From Paulinella micropora (taxonomy: Eukaryota; Cercozoa; Imbricatea; Euglyphida; Paulinellidae), in assembly GCA_019918135.1 (NCBI GenBank), contig WBZZ01006422.1:103501-167500 (forward strand): 64,000 nucleotides of DNA, given 5' to 3'. Shown here piece after piece: positions 35,418 through 46,095 of this stretch. A program made the translations under genes and the position numbers. The first letter of the stretch is position 1. Every line of letters starts with the position of its first letter. The notes beneath the pieces were generated by a model. That model saw nothing but the letters and a program-made list of their open reading frames with translations, made no database searches and was not told where the DNA came from.

Positions 35418-38351
35418 GTGGGACCACGAACCCAGCTGGTACAGAGAGAAGCAATGACGCCGATACCACCTCCACTTTCCCCTCCAGCTGAGGGTTATGT
35501 CCGGATCAGCCCTACGAGATCGAGCCACCCTTGGTCGGAATTCTCCAACTTTACTGACATGCCAGCCCACCAATTGGAAATTCAAAAAGCCTATGGCACC
35601 AACGGCTCCCCAGGCATGGACAAGGAACTCTACATTGTTCGAGACATTTTCGCCACGTTTTTCCCGACTGCGGCCATGGCCATGATTCCAGGCACTCACC
35701 CGCATTGCCGTCATCTGGGATACTGGATCCCAAAGCACTTTACGCTCAACCAAGGCCTATGGCCAGACTCTACAATGGTGCACATGCAACACCCAAGAGT
35801 GGAACGCTACTACCCTAGGATACAATCGCTCCGCCACGGAGTCTTCCGTTTCCAACCCCTTAGTAGCCCGCCTACCTTTCAAGTGACTGAAGACTGGCTT
35901 CTCCCTTCGGCGGATTACAACCACTTCGCCGATAGACCACTTTTGGTAAGAACTTTCCTCCCGCGGGATGCTAAGTTACCACACACCAGTGTAAGCAGAA
36001 TATACACGCACACAGAACCGCGACAATGGTACGGAAGAACCAACTGGGACAATGAATACTCAACAGAGTTCTCTGAAGCCATCCAAGGCTTCCACCGCGA
36101 TCGCCCTACCATCTTGATGCAGCGTTACTGGCCCCCTCGTAACAACGCACACGAGATAGATCCGGAGACATTTGAAGACTTCACACATGGCCTAGCTCTT
36201 CGTTCGGGCACCAGACGTCCCCTCGCAGTCGTCAACACCGAAGCCATGTGCCTGGTCCGTGCAGACACTACATCGGCCCCCTTGATGACCCGTCGCGGCA
36301 GCAATGCGTCTACGAAAACCGCACTTGAGGACATCCTTCAGATCCCGGAAGGTTCCACCATGATGTCACGGTTTTATGAAAGCAAAAAAACTGCTATCAT
36401 ATTCCACTCTGGCCCGCAAAACGGTAGAAACACTGCTCAACTTATTGCATCCTCTCTAGTTGGACCTAACACCGAACCTACTGGCGATGTCCCGTACTTC
36501 GAAGCAGGAATGTCCTTCGACCATATTTACCGCCCATGGGGATATCGATCTTCGTACCTCGGCCTACTTGTGGGCGCAAACCCCAGTGCATCACCTTTAG
36601 CAGCCGTCCTTCCAGGAGAACTCCTATTCCCGTGGTGCAGTATGGAGCAAACCGAAGTTAAGCATCTACGATTTCACCCGCTGCCGCTTTCGACATCATT
36701 ATACAAACGCAGTGTCTTTCGACTCCCAACTCGAGAACGCTGCTTTGCTCTACAACATTACTTTCATCGCCTTCCGTGTAACGACCCGATATGGCTCAAA
36801 ATCGTCGCAAATGACACCTACTACGACCACGATCGCGGAAACACCGTGCCGGAACTACGTGCAGTACATGAGCGGTCCTACGATTGCATTGTCGACTTGC
36901 CGCGCACCTACTTCGACGATTGTAACATCACGGTCTACTACACGGACAGAGGAGACGAACTGTTTCTGGGTTCATTCTTTAACCCTAACCACTATATGGG
37001 ACAAGCGGCGTGTGTAACGAAATTCGTCGGAACAGTTTCGATCGACGACGCCGCTACCCGCGACTACCTTCAACAAGCACCCAACTGGAAGGCACGCCCA
37101 GACACACCGAAAATTAGGGATTCTTTCTCATGCGAATTCCGTTGGATACGTTATGAAAACGTCCCGTGGCACCTAGCCCAGTGGTTTCTTATGACCATCG
37201 CTAGCGAAACCGGAAGACGTTCAAGCAAGGAAATTCATGTGGTACACCACCCACCCCATACTGTCCCATGTTCGACGGATATCATTAACCCGTACTCCCG
37301 AGACAAACGTCTCCGTGGCTACCCATACGGAACCCCACTTATCCGTATGATACCGTCACGCCACGCTCAACGACACTTCAACGTTTGGCGCACAGGCGTT
37401 AAGTATAACACCCTTCAACATGAAGGCCACCTCGAACACCCGTGGATCAACCTTAAGGAGTTCAGGACAGAGGAAAAGCTCGACCGTTTCTACAACAGGC
37501 TACAAATGAGTACCCGAGACCTCGTGTACGCGCGATTGCTTATCCCAGAACCTGAGACCTCCCATGTATTTACACTCTCTCCAGGAGAGACACGGAGACA
37601 CTATCGAATCGGATATCCTCACATTTACAGTATCCATGCTGGATTCGACGTTCAAACATCGTCATCGCACCCTTACGAGATAGTGTATTCCCCTGAGAAG
37701 TACGATGATCAACCTGATTCTTCGTCAAGTTCAAGTTCCTCATCCAGTTCGTCATCTAGCTCGAGTTCATCGTCAGGAACAATAGCCCCTGCTCAGCCTC
37801 CATCGGCCCCAGCGTCGGTACCACCGGCCCTAGCACAGCCACCGTTGGCCTCAATTCAGCCCCCATCAACCCTGGCTCATCCACCAGCGGCCACTGGTTC
37901 TGACGCATCGGCCGCACCGTTGCCACAGGTAACTCGTGCCTACCCTGTTCGACCACAGCCCTTTTTTGGCTGCAAGCCCAGTGAGAACAAGAAGCATCAC
38001 GACGATGACGATTCAAAAGGCGGCGGACAAGGCCCCTTCTCGACTTCGTCAAGCGGATCCTCGTCAAGCGGTTCGTCGGTTCGTGGTCAAGCAGTTTGCC
38101 ATGGCCATCAACGCCGACCACGACCCAGACATCTGCGACTTCTCCTCACTCAACGACGCGACGTTCGCAACACCCTCGGAACAAGGAAAGTGTCAACTTT
38201 GCGGATCGCCCAAAAGCAACCTCTCCTCTGTCACCTAGCCACATTGCCTCTTCTGACCATCGAGCCGCACTTTCAAGACGACGACTTCTCGACCATAAAT
38301 CTCGGAGTTGCCGCCAATTCAATATGCTCGCTCGGCCTGGCACTGGCTTAA
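35418..38351 (+). CDS. Large unrecognised domain of the gypsy polyprotein
   Basis: This 977-codon open stretch continues the gypsy polyprotein in phase after the copia insertion. It is not a gag, protease or polymerase region. Residues 20-760 are rich in Arg, His, Pro, Tyr and Trp with a globular pattern (IQSLRHGVFRFQPL, LIRMIPSRHAQRHFNVW). A serine run, a Pro/Ala-rich linker and an Asp/His/Lys-rich stretch follow; the last 90 codons look out of frame. No fold or family is recognised, and such an insert between protease and reverse transcriptase is not standard in Ty3/gypsy elements. The globular part is free of breaks although the rest of the element is frameshifted. Confidence 0.6.
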   Translation: MGPRTQLVQREAMTPIPPPLSPPAEGYVRISPTRSSHPWSEFSNFTDMPAHQLEIQKAYGTNGSPGMDKELYIVRDIFATFFPTAAMAMIPGTHPHCRHLGYWIPKHFTLNQGLWPDSTMVHMQHPRVERYYPRIQSLRHGVFRFQPLSSPPTFQVTEDWLLPSADYNHFADRPLLVRTFLPRDAKLPHTSVSRIYTHTEPRQWYGRTNWDNEYSTEFSEAIQGFHRDRPTILMQRYWPPRNNAHEIDPETFEDFTHGLALRSGTRRPLAVVNTEAMCLVRADTTSAPLMTRRGSNASTKTALEDILQIPEGSTMMSRFYESKKTAIIFHSGPQNGRNTAQLIASSLVGPNTEPTGDVPYFEAGMSFDHIYRPWGYRSSYLGLLVGANPSASPLAAVLPGELLFPWCSMEQTEVKHLRFHPLPLSTSLYKRSVFRLPTRERCFALQHYFHRLPCNDPIWLKIVANDTYYDHDRGNTVPELRAVHERSYDCIVDLPRTYFDDCNITVYYTDRGDELFLGSFFNPNHYMGQAACVTKFVGTVSIDDAATRDYLQQAPNWKARPDTPKIRDSFSCEFRWIRYENVPWHLAQWFLMTIASETGRRSSKEIHVVHHPPHTVPCSTDIINPYSRDKRLRGYPYGTPLIRMIPSRHAQRHFNVWRTGVKYNTLQHEGHLEHPWINLKEFRTEEKLDRFYNRLQMSTRDLVYARLLIPEPETSHVFTLSPGETRRHYRIGYPHIYSIHAGFDVQTSSSHPYEIVYSPEKYDDQPDSSSSSSSSSSSSSSSSSSSGTIAPAQPPSAPASVPPALAQPPLASIQPPSTLAHPPAATGSDASAAPLPQVTRAYPVRPQPFFGCKPSENKKHHDDDDSKGGGQGPFSTSSSGSSSSGSSVRGQAVCHGHQRRPRPRHLRLLLTQRRDVRNTLGTRKVSTLRIAQKQPLLCHLATLPLLTIEPHFQDDDFSTINLGVAANSICSLGLALA

Positions 38352-38639
38352 CTCAGAGTTTGGGCAATACGCAAAGTCAAGCTTGACAACCAAATCTGGG
38401 GCATTCTCCAGACTCCAAACAGCTGAGGCTGCCTACCCCTCTAACGCTTCAGACCGACATCAGCCCGCCGTTTCCATACACGGACTCCTTCATGGAAGAC
38501 TTCGCGCAGACATGCTCCGACCCTCGCATGCTCTTTTGCACGGCATCAACAGTCCAGGGACCCCATCCTACCCCGTGGTTCTTCATCTCTGAAAGACTTT
38601 GCCGCGACTTCCTAACCAAGCGATAGGAACAAAAAGCGT

Positions 38640-39430
38640 CACCAACAGGTCCTAAGTTTCCCCCTGAAGCAGTCAGCCCAAGCCTCACCAAACCCCAACA
38701 AGACCAACTCTGGGCCCTCATCCGCGAATTCGACCACATCTTTCCAGACACGGCAGGCATCTTCAAACATACTGTCGTGTCCCTTCGACTCAAACCGAAT
38801 GCCAAACGAGTTGCAGTTCCATGCCCGCGCTGGACTCCGGCAGTGGGCAAATATCTTTCTAGCTAGGCTACGGACGTCCTCAGCGCCGGCACATGGAGCT
38901 ACGCCTCCTCTCACTGCGCATGGGCAAGCCGCAGTTGCCCGGTCGGGAAATTCGAGGATATCGCGAAAGAAGTCATCCGAGACATTCGAAACGTTTACGA
39001 CTACCGCATGCCCAATGACAACCTTTATCTCCCAGTCCCAGGTCTTCCAAACCCGGATCATCTTCCAAACCCGGATCATTACCGAGAACAATTCGCCGGC
39101 TGGCACTATCTCAGCTCCATCGACATGGCAGACGGCTTTTCCCACCTTCGCCTGAACCCGGACGATGACAGCCGAGATGTTTTAGCCGTGTGGACCCCTC
39201 AGGGTCTATTGGTCCCCAACTTTATGCCTCAAGGTGTACATCGTGCCCCCGGCGATTTCCAACGTGCGATTGAGAAGTCATTCCAACCACTCCCCTTTTG
39301 GAACAAGCCGCCCCCAGCTATTTCTACTGCAGGCGCCTATCTCGACGACGTTACCGCTGGTGCAAACGACTTTCAAACACACCTAAACCAATACCGGCGC
39401 GCAAACTCCGCTTGGGATACCATGAACTGA
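38640..39430 (+). pseudogene. Gypsy reverse transcriptase, frameshifted
   Basis: Translating from 38640 gives the typical start of Ty3/gypsy RT (LWALIREFDHIFPDTAGIF, then HTVVSLRLKP). After frameshifts near 38820-39000, frame 39008-39430 holds LSSIDMADGFSHLRL, LVPNFMPQGVHRAPGDFQ and the catalytic GAYLDDVTAGA (about 39331-39363). The enzyme copies element RNA into DNA. At least two indels make it non-functional here. A nearby tandem duplication (AACCCGGATCATCTTCC, 39053-39080) adds extra codons. Confidence 0.75.
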
Positions 39431-39972
39431 CAATACTCGGCAAGAAATGTAGTAAGAAAGGTATCGCCGCTGACACAGCGAAGATCGACGCCATCCTCCG
39501 AATGGCTGATCCCTCCAACGTGTCTGAAGTTCGATCCGTTCTAGGTATGACCAACTTCATACAGGCCCACATCCCCGACTACTCCCGCCTTGTATCACCT
39601 CTTACGAACTTGCTCACGTCCACTCACGCCCGACCAGCAGGTCAACCCTACCTCCATCGGGAAGAGCGGAAATGTATGAAGAAGCTCCGCCGCGTGCTTA
39701 CTACGCTTCCCGTCCTGGCCAAATACGAGTCTTCTCACCATCTTTGCCTTCGGACAGATGCTAGCCAAATAGGCATCGGAGGTGCCCTTCACCACTGGCC
39801 CTGACCGCGACGCCCCGGTTATCCAATACATTTCTTTCAAGTTCACAGACACGCAAACCCGCTGGGCGACCTACGTGCGAGAAGCCTATGGCGTTATTTA
39901 CGGTGTTCAACAGTGCCGCTACTACATCGATGCCAGCGACCACGAACTCACTATCGTCACCGATCACCGACC
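39420..39972 (+). pseudogene. Gypsy RNase H region, left part
   Basis: Frame 39298-39804 carries the RT thumb/connection (GMTNFIQAHIPDYSRLVSPL) and the RNase H start LCLRTDASQIGIGGAL. A frameshift near 39790 leads to frame 39782 onward with YVREAYGVIYGVQQCRYYI and LTIVTDHRP, where the CATATGT element interrupts the gene. RNase H removes RNA from the RNA:DNA hybrid. Confidence 0.75.
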
Positions 39973-41681
39973 CATATGTCACACCGAGGCTGTTAGTCAG
40001 GATCAATCACTTCCCATCATTTTTTCTGTGGAAATTTTTGCTGGTGATTACAAGGTAACATTGGTAATTCAAATAATGAAATCTAAATTGAAATTAGTGT
40101 TGATCTTGCTTCAAACGCTAAGAAAACGCAGGAAATACACACAAAAACCCCTCACAACTTTTTCCAATTTTTTTCCTCACGCAAACCGCCACAAAATATG
40201 GTTTTGTATCGGTGAGAATTTGGGGACATGTGGAGAAAAAAAGGAAATGGTAATGGGGAAAAGGTAGTTGAGGAGGGTCTTCAATTCTCTTCTCATTCTT
40301 CTTGACTCTTATTTTCTTAGGAAGCCAGTTGAGAAATTCGACACAGTACGTCTCAATAAACATCTGTACCAAACCACTTTTCGCCAAAATGTAAACTGAC
40401 TGAGCACCATGCAATTGAAATCCGGTCTCTGAGAGAGGTGGAAAATGAGAAAAATCGATATTTCATGTACCAAGTAAGTGATAAAAGGCTGAAAAGTAGC
40501 TCAAACATGTTCTTGTATCATCATAGTCAAGCGAAAATTGTTTTCCTTTGTTAAAAATAATGGAACCTGTGAAATCGAAATTTTCAGTTTTGGTTGAGAC
40601 AGACTTCAGTGGACTCATTCCCCTGTACATTTCGAAAACGATCCTCCTCCATCTGTTTTATGAATGGAAATGCATCTACAGGACACAGATACGTGTTTGA
40701 ACACAAAAAATTGGAAGAGGAGGCACTACAAAAATGAGCAGGGGTTTGAGTCCAGCGCATTCGAGATGCAAAAAAGCTGAAACACTCATTTCGAGATTTT
40801 GAGCCTTAAAGCTAATATTAACAAAATCCCTCTTACACACGTTTAGAATGCATCAGCGAATGACTGTAGAAGCATTTCTAAGCAGGCTGAAAGCCTTGTG
40901 GAATCCATTCGGAGCACCAGTCCATGCTTTATTGACTGAATTCGTTATGCAAATTTTCTCAGCCTCTAGGCTTTATCGTGACAAACCTTCTTGGGGAATT
41001 ACGAAATACACATGGTAATCGAATAAGGTACTTTCTAGCTTCGTTTCTGCTCATTTGTAGTGTGACAGGAACCATTTTTTCATTTTTGTCAGGCTGGAAA
41101 GTCAAGCTGTTTTGCCAGCATTTTTTGTAGGCATGAAGGCAAGAAACCGGATAAAAATTTATGGATGGTAATGAAAAAGTGTTATTAGTCGAAACATATT
41201 TAATAGTCACTATATACAGAAATTACTGTGGAGAGATCTCTCCAAGCATTCCAAACTACTTTGGGAAGCATGATTGTCCTAGTTTGGCCGGTCCAAGCCA
41301 AGCACCGCAAAACCAGGAAATTTTAGCGAACAAAATGTCAAAAAAGTGGATGAGCGGAGGAACTGATAACTCGAGATTGAATCTGTTTAAATCTTTCTTG
41401 AATGCTAAATTCAAGAGATAATTAGTCATTCGGTTGCCCACACAAAAAAACCTGGAATTTAAATGAAAAAATAAAACGCAAACAAGTTAGTTTCGAACCA
41501 AACCTAAAATTTCTACAGTCTCCGACAGATTGAGAAATGTCGGAATCACTATTTGTAGTTTTGACTACAGTGGGCAACCCTCCTGTATGTACTTTATTAA
41601 CGGCACAACTCTTGTATTTTTTCTCCTTCTCCTCTTTGCAGGAAAGGTTCCTCCGAACTAACGGACTCGGTGTAACATATG
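39973..41681. mobile_element. Second CATATGT-ended element, inserted in the gypsy RNase H
   Basis: The left end reads CATATGTCACACCGAGGCTG and continues TTAGTCAGGA. The reverse complement of the right end reads CATATGTTACACCGAGTCCG and continues TTAGTTCGGA. This gives imperfect 30-bp inverted repeats. The RNase H reading resumes right after it (VMARSPMVVGSVLENLQ). The interior is AT-rich without a recognisable transposase. Its ends share CATATGT and GTTAG with the element in the left LTR, so the two may belong to one non-autonomous family with divergent interiors. Confidence 0.65.
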
Positions 41682-42099
41682 TGACTCTTGTGGTTATGGC
41701 ACGCAGTCCCATGGTCGTCGGATCGGTTCTGGAAAATCTTCAGACGATCCGCTTTAAGGTCGAATACCTCCCCGGTAAACAAAACCTCCTTCCGGATGGA
41801 TTGTCCCTTGTCCCCTGCATAAGCCCAGGCGCCCCGACTCTCATCGGTGAAGCCGAAGCTACCCTACAGCTCCTCGCAACCATTCCACTGCCCAAAGCAG
41901 GCTCTACTCTCTGGCTCGCCGTCGAAGGCACACATGCTGCTTTGGAAACGAAACTCAAGTCTCTCTCCTGCCGCATCATCCGCGCCGGCCCAACACTACG
42001 AAGCATTCAAGCCCCGTGGGACCTAGCTATTGTCATTCCCTCCGCTGAACGCTCTCCAGCCGTCGCACGTGACATGTTCGCCCTTCGTAAGCATTTGCC
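41682..42099 (+). pseudogene. Gypsy RNase H end and connection to integrase
   Basis: After the insertion, the frame reads QTIRFKVEYLPGKQNLLPDGLS, the standard end of a Ty3/gypsy RNase H. It then enters a variable linker (LATIPLPKAGSTLWLAVEG) up to the integrase frame, with a probable frameshift near 42090. Confidence 0.75.
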
Positions 42100-43623
42100 G
42101 TGCTCATGCCGCAAGACCTTGTCCACTGCGTCCCGGACGATACACTCCCACAGGAGGCCGTCGAGACGTGTCGTAAGATTTTATTTCTCGACGACAACTT
42201 AGTGTGGCTAGTCTTTGGCCTCGGCATGGAACTGCGCCGCCCGCTGATCAACTACGCCCACTTGATGCAGAACCACGCCAAAACTCCGACACTCGTCCCC
42301 TTCATCAAGGAGCGTTACATTTGGTTCCGTACTGACGGCGCGGATATTATGCACGCTGATGTCCTCGCCGCCCTCCGCGACTGCCACTTTTGCCAACTGG
42401 TCCACGCTCGCCTCACCCTCAACCACGGCCGCTACTCTTCGCTGAAGTGGAGCAGTCAAGGTCAAGGCATCGGCATCGATCATATGCACGTCGGCATTCA
42501 GGGCGTTGTTTTTCAGTATATCCTGACGATCATCGATCTCTTCTCAGGATTTCTTCAATTCATCCCCTGTATCTCTACCACAGCCGAAGAAACGGTTGAG
42601 ATCATCCTCAACCGATGGGCATACATTTTTGGTTTTCCAGAGTCCATCTTCTCCGACTACCATAGCTCGTTTGTAGGTACATTAGCCAAACGCTTCTGCA
42701 GTGAGGCCGGCCTCGACTGGCTGACCACCGCACCCTATTCACACCATCAACTCGGCTTCGTGGAATGCCGGCACAAGGCGATCCGCACAGCAATTCAATC
42801 TCTACCCAAGGCAGACAAATGGAACTGGCCTAGCATCATCCCGTCCCTCTCCTTCGCCCAGAACACCTATGTGTCCACGGCTACAGGTACAACCGCCTTT
42901 GAGGGTATGTTGGCACGCAAACCTCGGTGCACACTGGACTTTTTCGATTCCTCTCAGATCATTACTGCCCGCGCCTCCGCCTCAAGCGCCGCTCTCGACG
43001 CTTCCTCTACGCTTTCGCTTCAATCTTCAGAGCAGATCGAACTAGTACTACGCCGCGCGCGCGCTGCAGTCACGGCGTATATCAGCACGTACACAGACGT
43101 CTCTCGCGCCCGATCTGTTGCTCAGAAGAACAAGGGCCGCCGCCAAGCCGTTAAGGAGTGGAAGGTTGGTGACACCGTCACCGTCTACCGCCCTAAACCC
43201 TCAAAGCAAGGCATCCCCGCCTCGTCTGTTTTTCAGTTCGACGGCCCCTACACGATCTTAGAGCAGGTCAACTCTAACTGCTTTAAGCTCCGCCACCTCA
43301 AGACCAATAGGATATTGAAACGGATAGACCGTTCACACCTCTCTCCGTACACCGCCCCCACTGATGGCGTCGCCCCGCTCAACCCAGTTGCAGTGGACGA
43401 CTATGATGACGACACTGTCAACTACACCACTGGTGAAGTCGTTGCTTTCATCGACCGTAACCAAGTCAAACTTGGCACTGTTTTGGACGAGATCCGGAAG
43501 ACGAGGAGGATGACCTCGTGGTCCATCAGCTTGGCATCACCTCAGACACCAACCCCCTCTTCCGCCCCATCTACGAAGACACAAAGGACAAGGCTACCAT
43601 TCACAGTTGGAGTAAACCCCTGA
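42100..43623 (+). pseudogene. Gypsy integrase
   Basis: This 507-codon open frame covers the zinc-binding region (HADVLAALRDCHFCQLVH) and the rve core with the catalytic residues in IGIDHMHVG, IFSDYHSSFVG and GFVECRHKAI. The C-terminal SH3-like domain follows (WKVGDTVTVYRPKP, FDGPYTILEQVNSNCFKLRH). It would insert the element's cDNA. This domain is intact, but a frameshift near 43510 moves the tail into frame 43518-43829, and the rest of the polyprotein is broken. Confidence 0.85.
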
Positions 43624-43829
43624 CTTTCTGGAAGCCCCTCCTCTTCGATAATATCACCAACGATCAAGTCGTTCATCGATACATCGCATGGCGTCCCTTC
43701 AAAAAGATGAAGGACAAAGGCCGACTCTCCGCTAACGTTCTTAAGCGTCTTCGAGGTACCCTCATCACCGGCGAATCCTTCCCGCTTCATGTCTTCCAGA
43801 AGAGCAAGCAAGCTCAGTCCAAGGAGTAG
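43518..43829 (+). pseudogene. C-terminal tail of the gypsy polyprotein
   Basis: This frame continues the protein-like sequence after the integrase, with KPLTFWKPLLFDNITNDQ and YIAWRPFKKMKDKGRL, and stops at 43829. It resembles the variable integrase tails of Ty3/gypsy elements but has no recognised domain. Confidence 0.5.
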
Positions 43830-44380
43830 CCACCCCCTATCACTCTCAAGTGGGTTTTACCCATCGTAATGGCTTCACCCGCCCTCCCGCCCAGCGCTTT
43901 TTCCCACTTGAACCGTCATCGTCCCTAGAAATATTACGCCGTGACCGGCGTACTCATGTAAGTCCTTGATCGCCTCTTGTGCCCGCAGGTCAACGATTAT
44001 TCTCACCGAACTTGAACCCCTCAGTGGTTATATCGGCACGGCATACTTGGTGCTTCATTGGTTCATCTCGGCTTTGAGATCCCGACCACCTTATTTTCTA
44101 TGGCTCGACATCGCCCCCCGATATCACCGCTCGCTACTGCGCCTCAATTTTCCCAATCCTGCTGCGGATCATGGATATCCGGCCCCGGCTGATCATCATC
44201 CGCATTGCGCAAGTATAGACGCACCACTCTTCTACGCTCCAATGGTTTAAGAGATTCACCCACCTCTATTTTTCCTTTTTGACACTCTTTTTTTTTTAGT
44301 GAGACAACATACTTCGTTCGTTAATCACTCATTCTGTACGCAACTCAACTCAACCGTTAGGTCTGGGGGGGGGGGGGAGC
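43830..44380 (+). other. Gypsy 3' untranslated region and purine tract
   Basis: No gene is supported; the frame 43966-44250 is unremarkable. The stretch ends in a run of 13 G followed by AGC, immediately before the right LTR, which is the likely polypurine tract. A T9 run lies near 44290. Confidence 0.55.
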
Positions 44381-44993
44381 TATCAGACTGAGCACCTTAA
44401 CGACCGGCCAAAACATTTACCGTTGATAAGACACTCTTTTTGACCGGTTCATTAGATTCTCCTCTGCACGACGTTTCGACTTTACTAACTAGTTTTCGAT
44501 TTCGTTCAGAAATGATTTCAAACGATCAGTTCAAAGTTCTTTTTAGCTATTGCCATTCTTTCTGTTCGTATTACCTTTCCCCCCGATTTTCCCGTAAAAC
44601 ACGCTTTACGGTTAATTTGTAAACAAGATTGTGAGGTCTCCCGTTCTCAAACGGATAGTGTCGCGAGTCTTCAAGTAAACAGTCATAAACGGATAGTTGT
44701 CGGATTGTTGGACTTGAAAATTCCCCAAATTGATTTGGCAAGCCTCAAGGCGAAAATGACTGGCAACGGAAGACAAGTTAGATATTGTGCTTTTTCCGTC
44801 CTACGTTCTACACTTGATCGTACGTTGCACCCAAGCCTGCAATGAGTTCGAAATTATGTAAATAAACGAAGTGACCTCTCTACTATTTACTTGTATTTCA
44901 CTTGCTCATCCTGAGTCAGGACTCAACGCAGCCATAGTGTTCTTATTAAGAGTTCGTCGTATCTGCCTACTTGAAGAGTTGTATAAAAACTCA
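44381..44993 (+). repeat. Right LTR of the outer gypsy element
   Basis: 613 bp, starting TATCAGACTGAGCAC and ending AAAACTCA. It matches the two LTR parts at 1098-1224 and 2847-3341 except that 44626-44802 is the reverse complement of the corresponding 177 bp. It contains no CATATGT insertion. Confidence 0.85.
44626..44802 (-). repeat. 177-bp segment inverted between the two gypsy LTRs (right copy)
   Basis: The block runs from AGATTGTGAG to TTTTTCCGTCCT between the same flanks (AACA and ACGTTCTAC) as 2973-3149 but in the opposite orientation. Both breakpoints are sharp. Confidence 0.85.
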
Positions 44994-45288
44994 CAATACG
45001 TCTTAATGGGGGGAAAGAGAAAGGTTGAAAGTCCAGGCATCTTGCCTCTTCTCCTGCAAGGAGGTATGACGTCGTCGGGCGCGCATCAAACGCCACGCTC
45101 GCGCTCAGGTCACCTATATCACTCCCTCAATGTACATTATGCGAGAAATATAATATACGAGAATTGATACGATCCGCTTCCGATAATATAATTATAAACG
45201 ATCATAGCGTGAATATTCATGCGGGAAATACCCGGTACTTACAACGCGATTTTAACACCAAACTTTGCAAGAAATTCTTTCACCAACT
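44994..45288. other. Junction between the gypsy element and the minus-strand copia
   Basis: About 295 bp with no gene. Read on the minus strand it follows the copia RNase H and includes GAGGGAG before TGATATAGG (near 45112-45127), which could be a polypurine tract and LTR start. It does not match the candidate LTR at the other end of that element. Confidence 0.4.
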
Positions 45289-46095
45289 TCACCGAGATTT
45301 GGTCAGCCAGATAATTGAATTTTTCGTACGTGAATTTATTTTGGTAAATAAATTCGCGATGTTTTCCTCCGTCGGTACCCGGAACAACTTGACAACTCCC
45401 TTCTTAACCAACTTCTCGAGCAGGTGATACCTGACATCGATATGTTTGGTTCTTGACTCCCCTAACCCCCTCTCTGAGAGGATGATGGTCCCCTCATTGT
45501 CTTCGAACAAGGGGGTGAAACCTCTTATGGGCAAACCGATGTCACGGAGGGACTGTCTCAATGCAAGCAACTCCCTTACTGCTTCGTTAGCTGATGCGGT
45601 CTCCGATTCAAGGGTGGATTGGGCTATGACAGTCTGAAGCTTAGAAAACCAAGCTACCGGTGCCCCGTTGAAGAGAAAGATATGCCCGGAACGGGATTTC
45701 CTCGTAACCCTTTCTCCAGCAAAGTCTGAGTCGACGTATCCTCAGGGGATGCTCGTTTATGAACTTTTCGACATCGGCGATAACGGGACGCTGAATGCAT
45801 TGACTTCTGTGGCTTCACACGAGTAAAGCTCAAGTGCCCTTTCGGCGGCCGATGGTCCCTCTGCCGGTTTCCATTATTTAGGGGGCTTGGGACCAAGAAC
45901 CCTTCGGTCAACATCTTGACCAACCTCCTATCACCCCGTTTGAAATATAGGCTCTAGGGTTCAGCAACCATAGAAACATACGGTGAACCATGGCATAAGA
46001 TATTTCATGAGATGGGACTTGTTGTTTCGCAGCTATACTCAAAGGACAGATCAAGAGAGGGCGAGTGTGAACAGCAAGAAAGATAAGCATGCCGA
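45289..46095 (-). pseudogene. Copia RNase H, minus-strand element
   Basis: Frame 45570-45289 has FEDNEGTIILSERG and RTKHIDVRYHLLEKLV with VPTEENIANLFTK, the standard end of copia RNase H. Frames 45923-45654 and 46099-45908 hold the preceding part with shifts between them. The protein would degrade the RNA strand during reverse transcription. Confidence 0.75.

Larger units (their letters stand above)
1098..44993 (+). mobile_element. Outer Ty3/gypsy-type LTR retrotransposon, with nested insertions
   Basis: Direct repeats at 1098-3341 and 44381-44993 enclose gag, zinc-knuckle, aspartic protease, reverse transcriptase, RNase H and integrase segments in Ty3/gypsy order. The element is interrupted by a copia element (6873-35416), which itself carries the PLV, and by two CATATGT-ended elements. 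Without those insertions the internal part would be about 11 kb. Flanking bases TAATA (1092-1096) and CAATA (44994-44998) match at 4 of 5 positions and may be the target duplication. Several frameshifts make the copy defective. A G-run ending in AGC just before the right LTR (44366-44380) serves as a polypurine-tract-like sequence. Confidence 0.85.
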
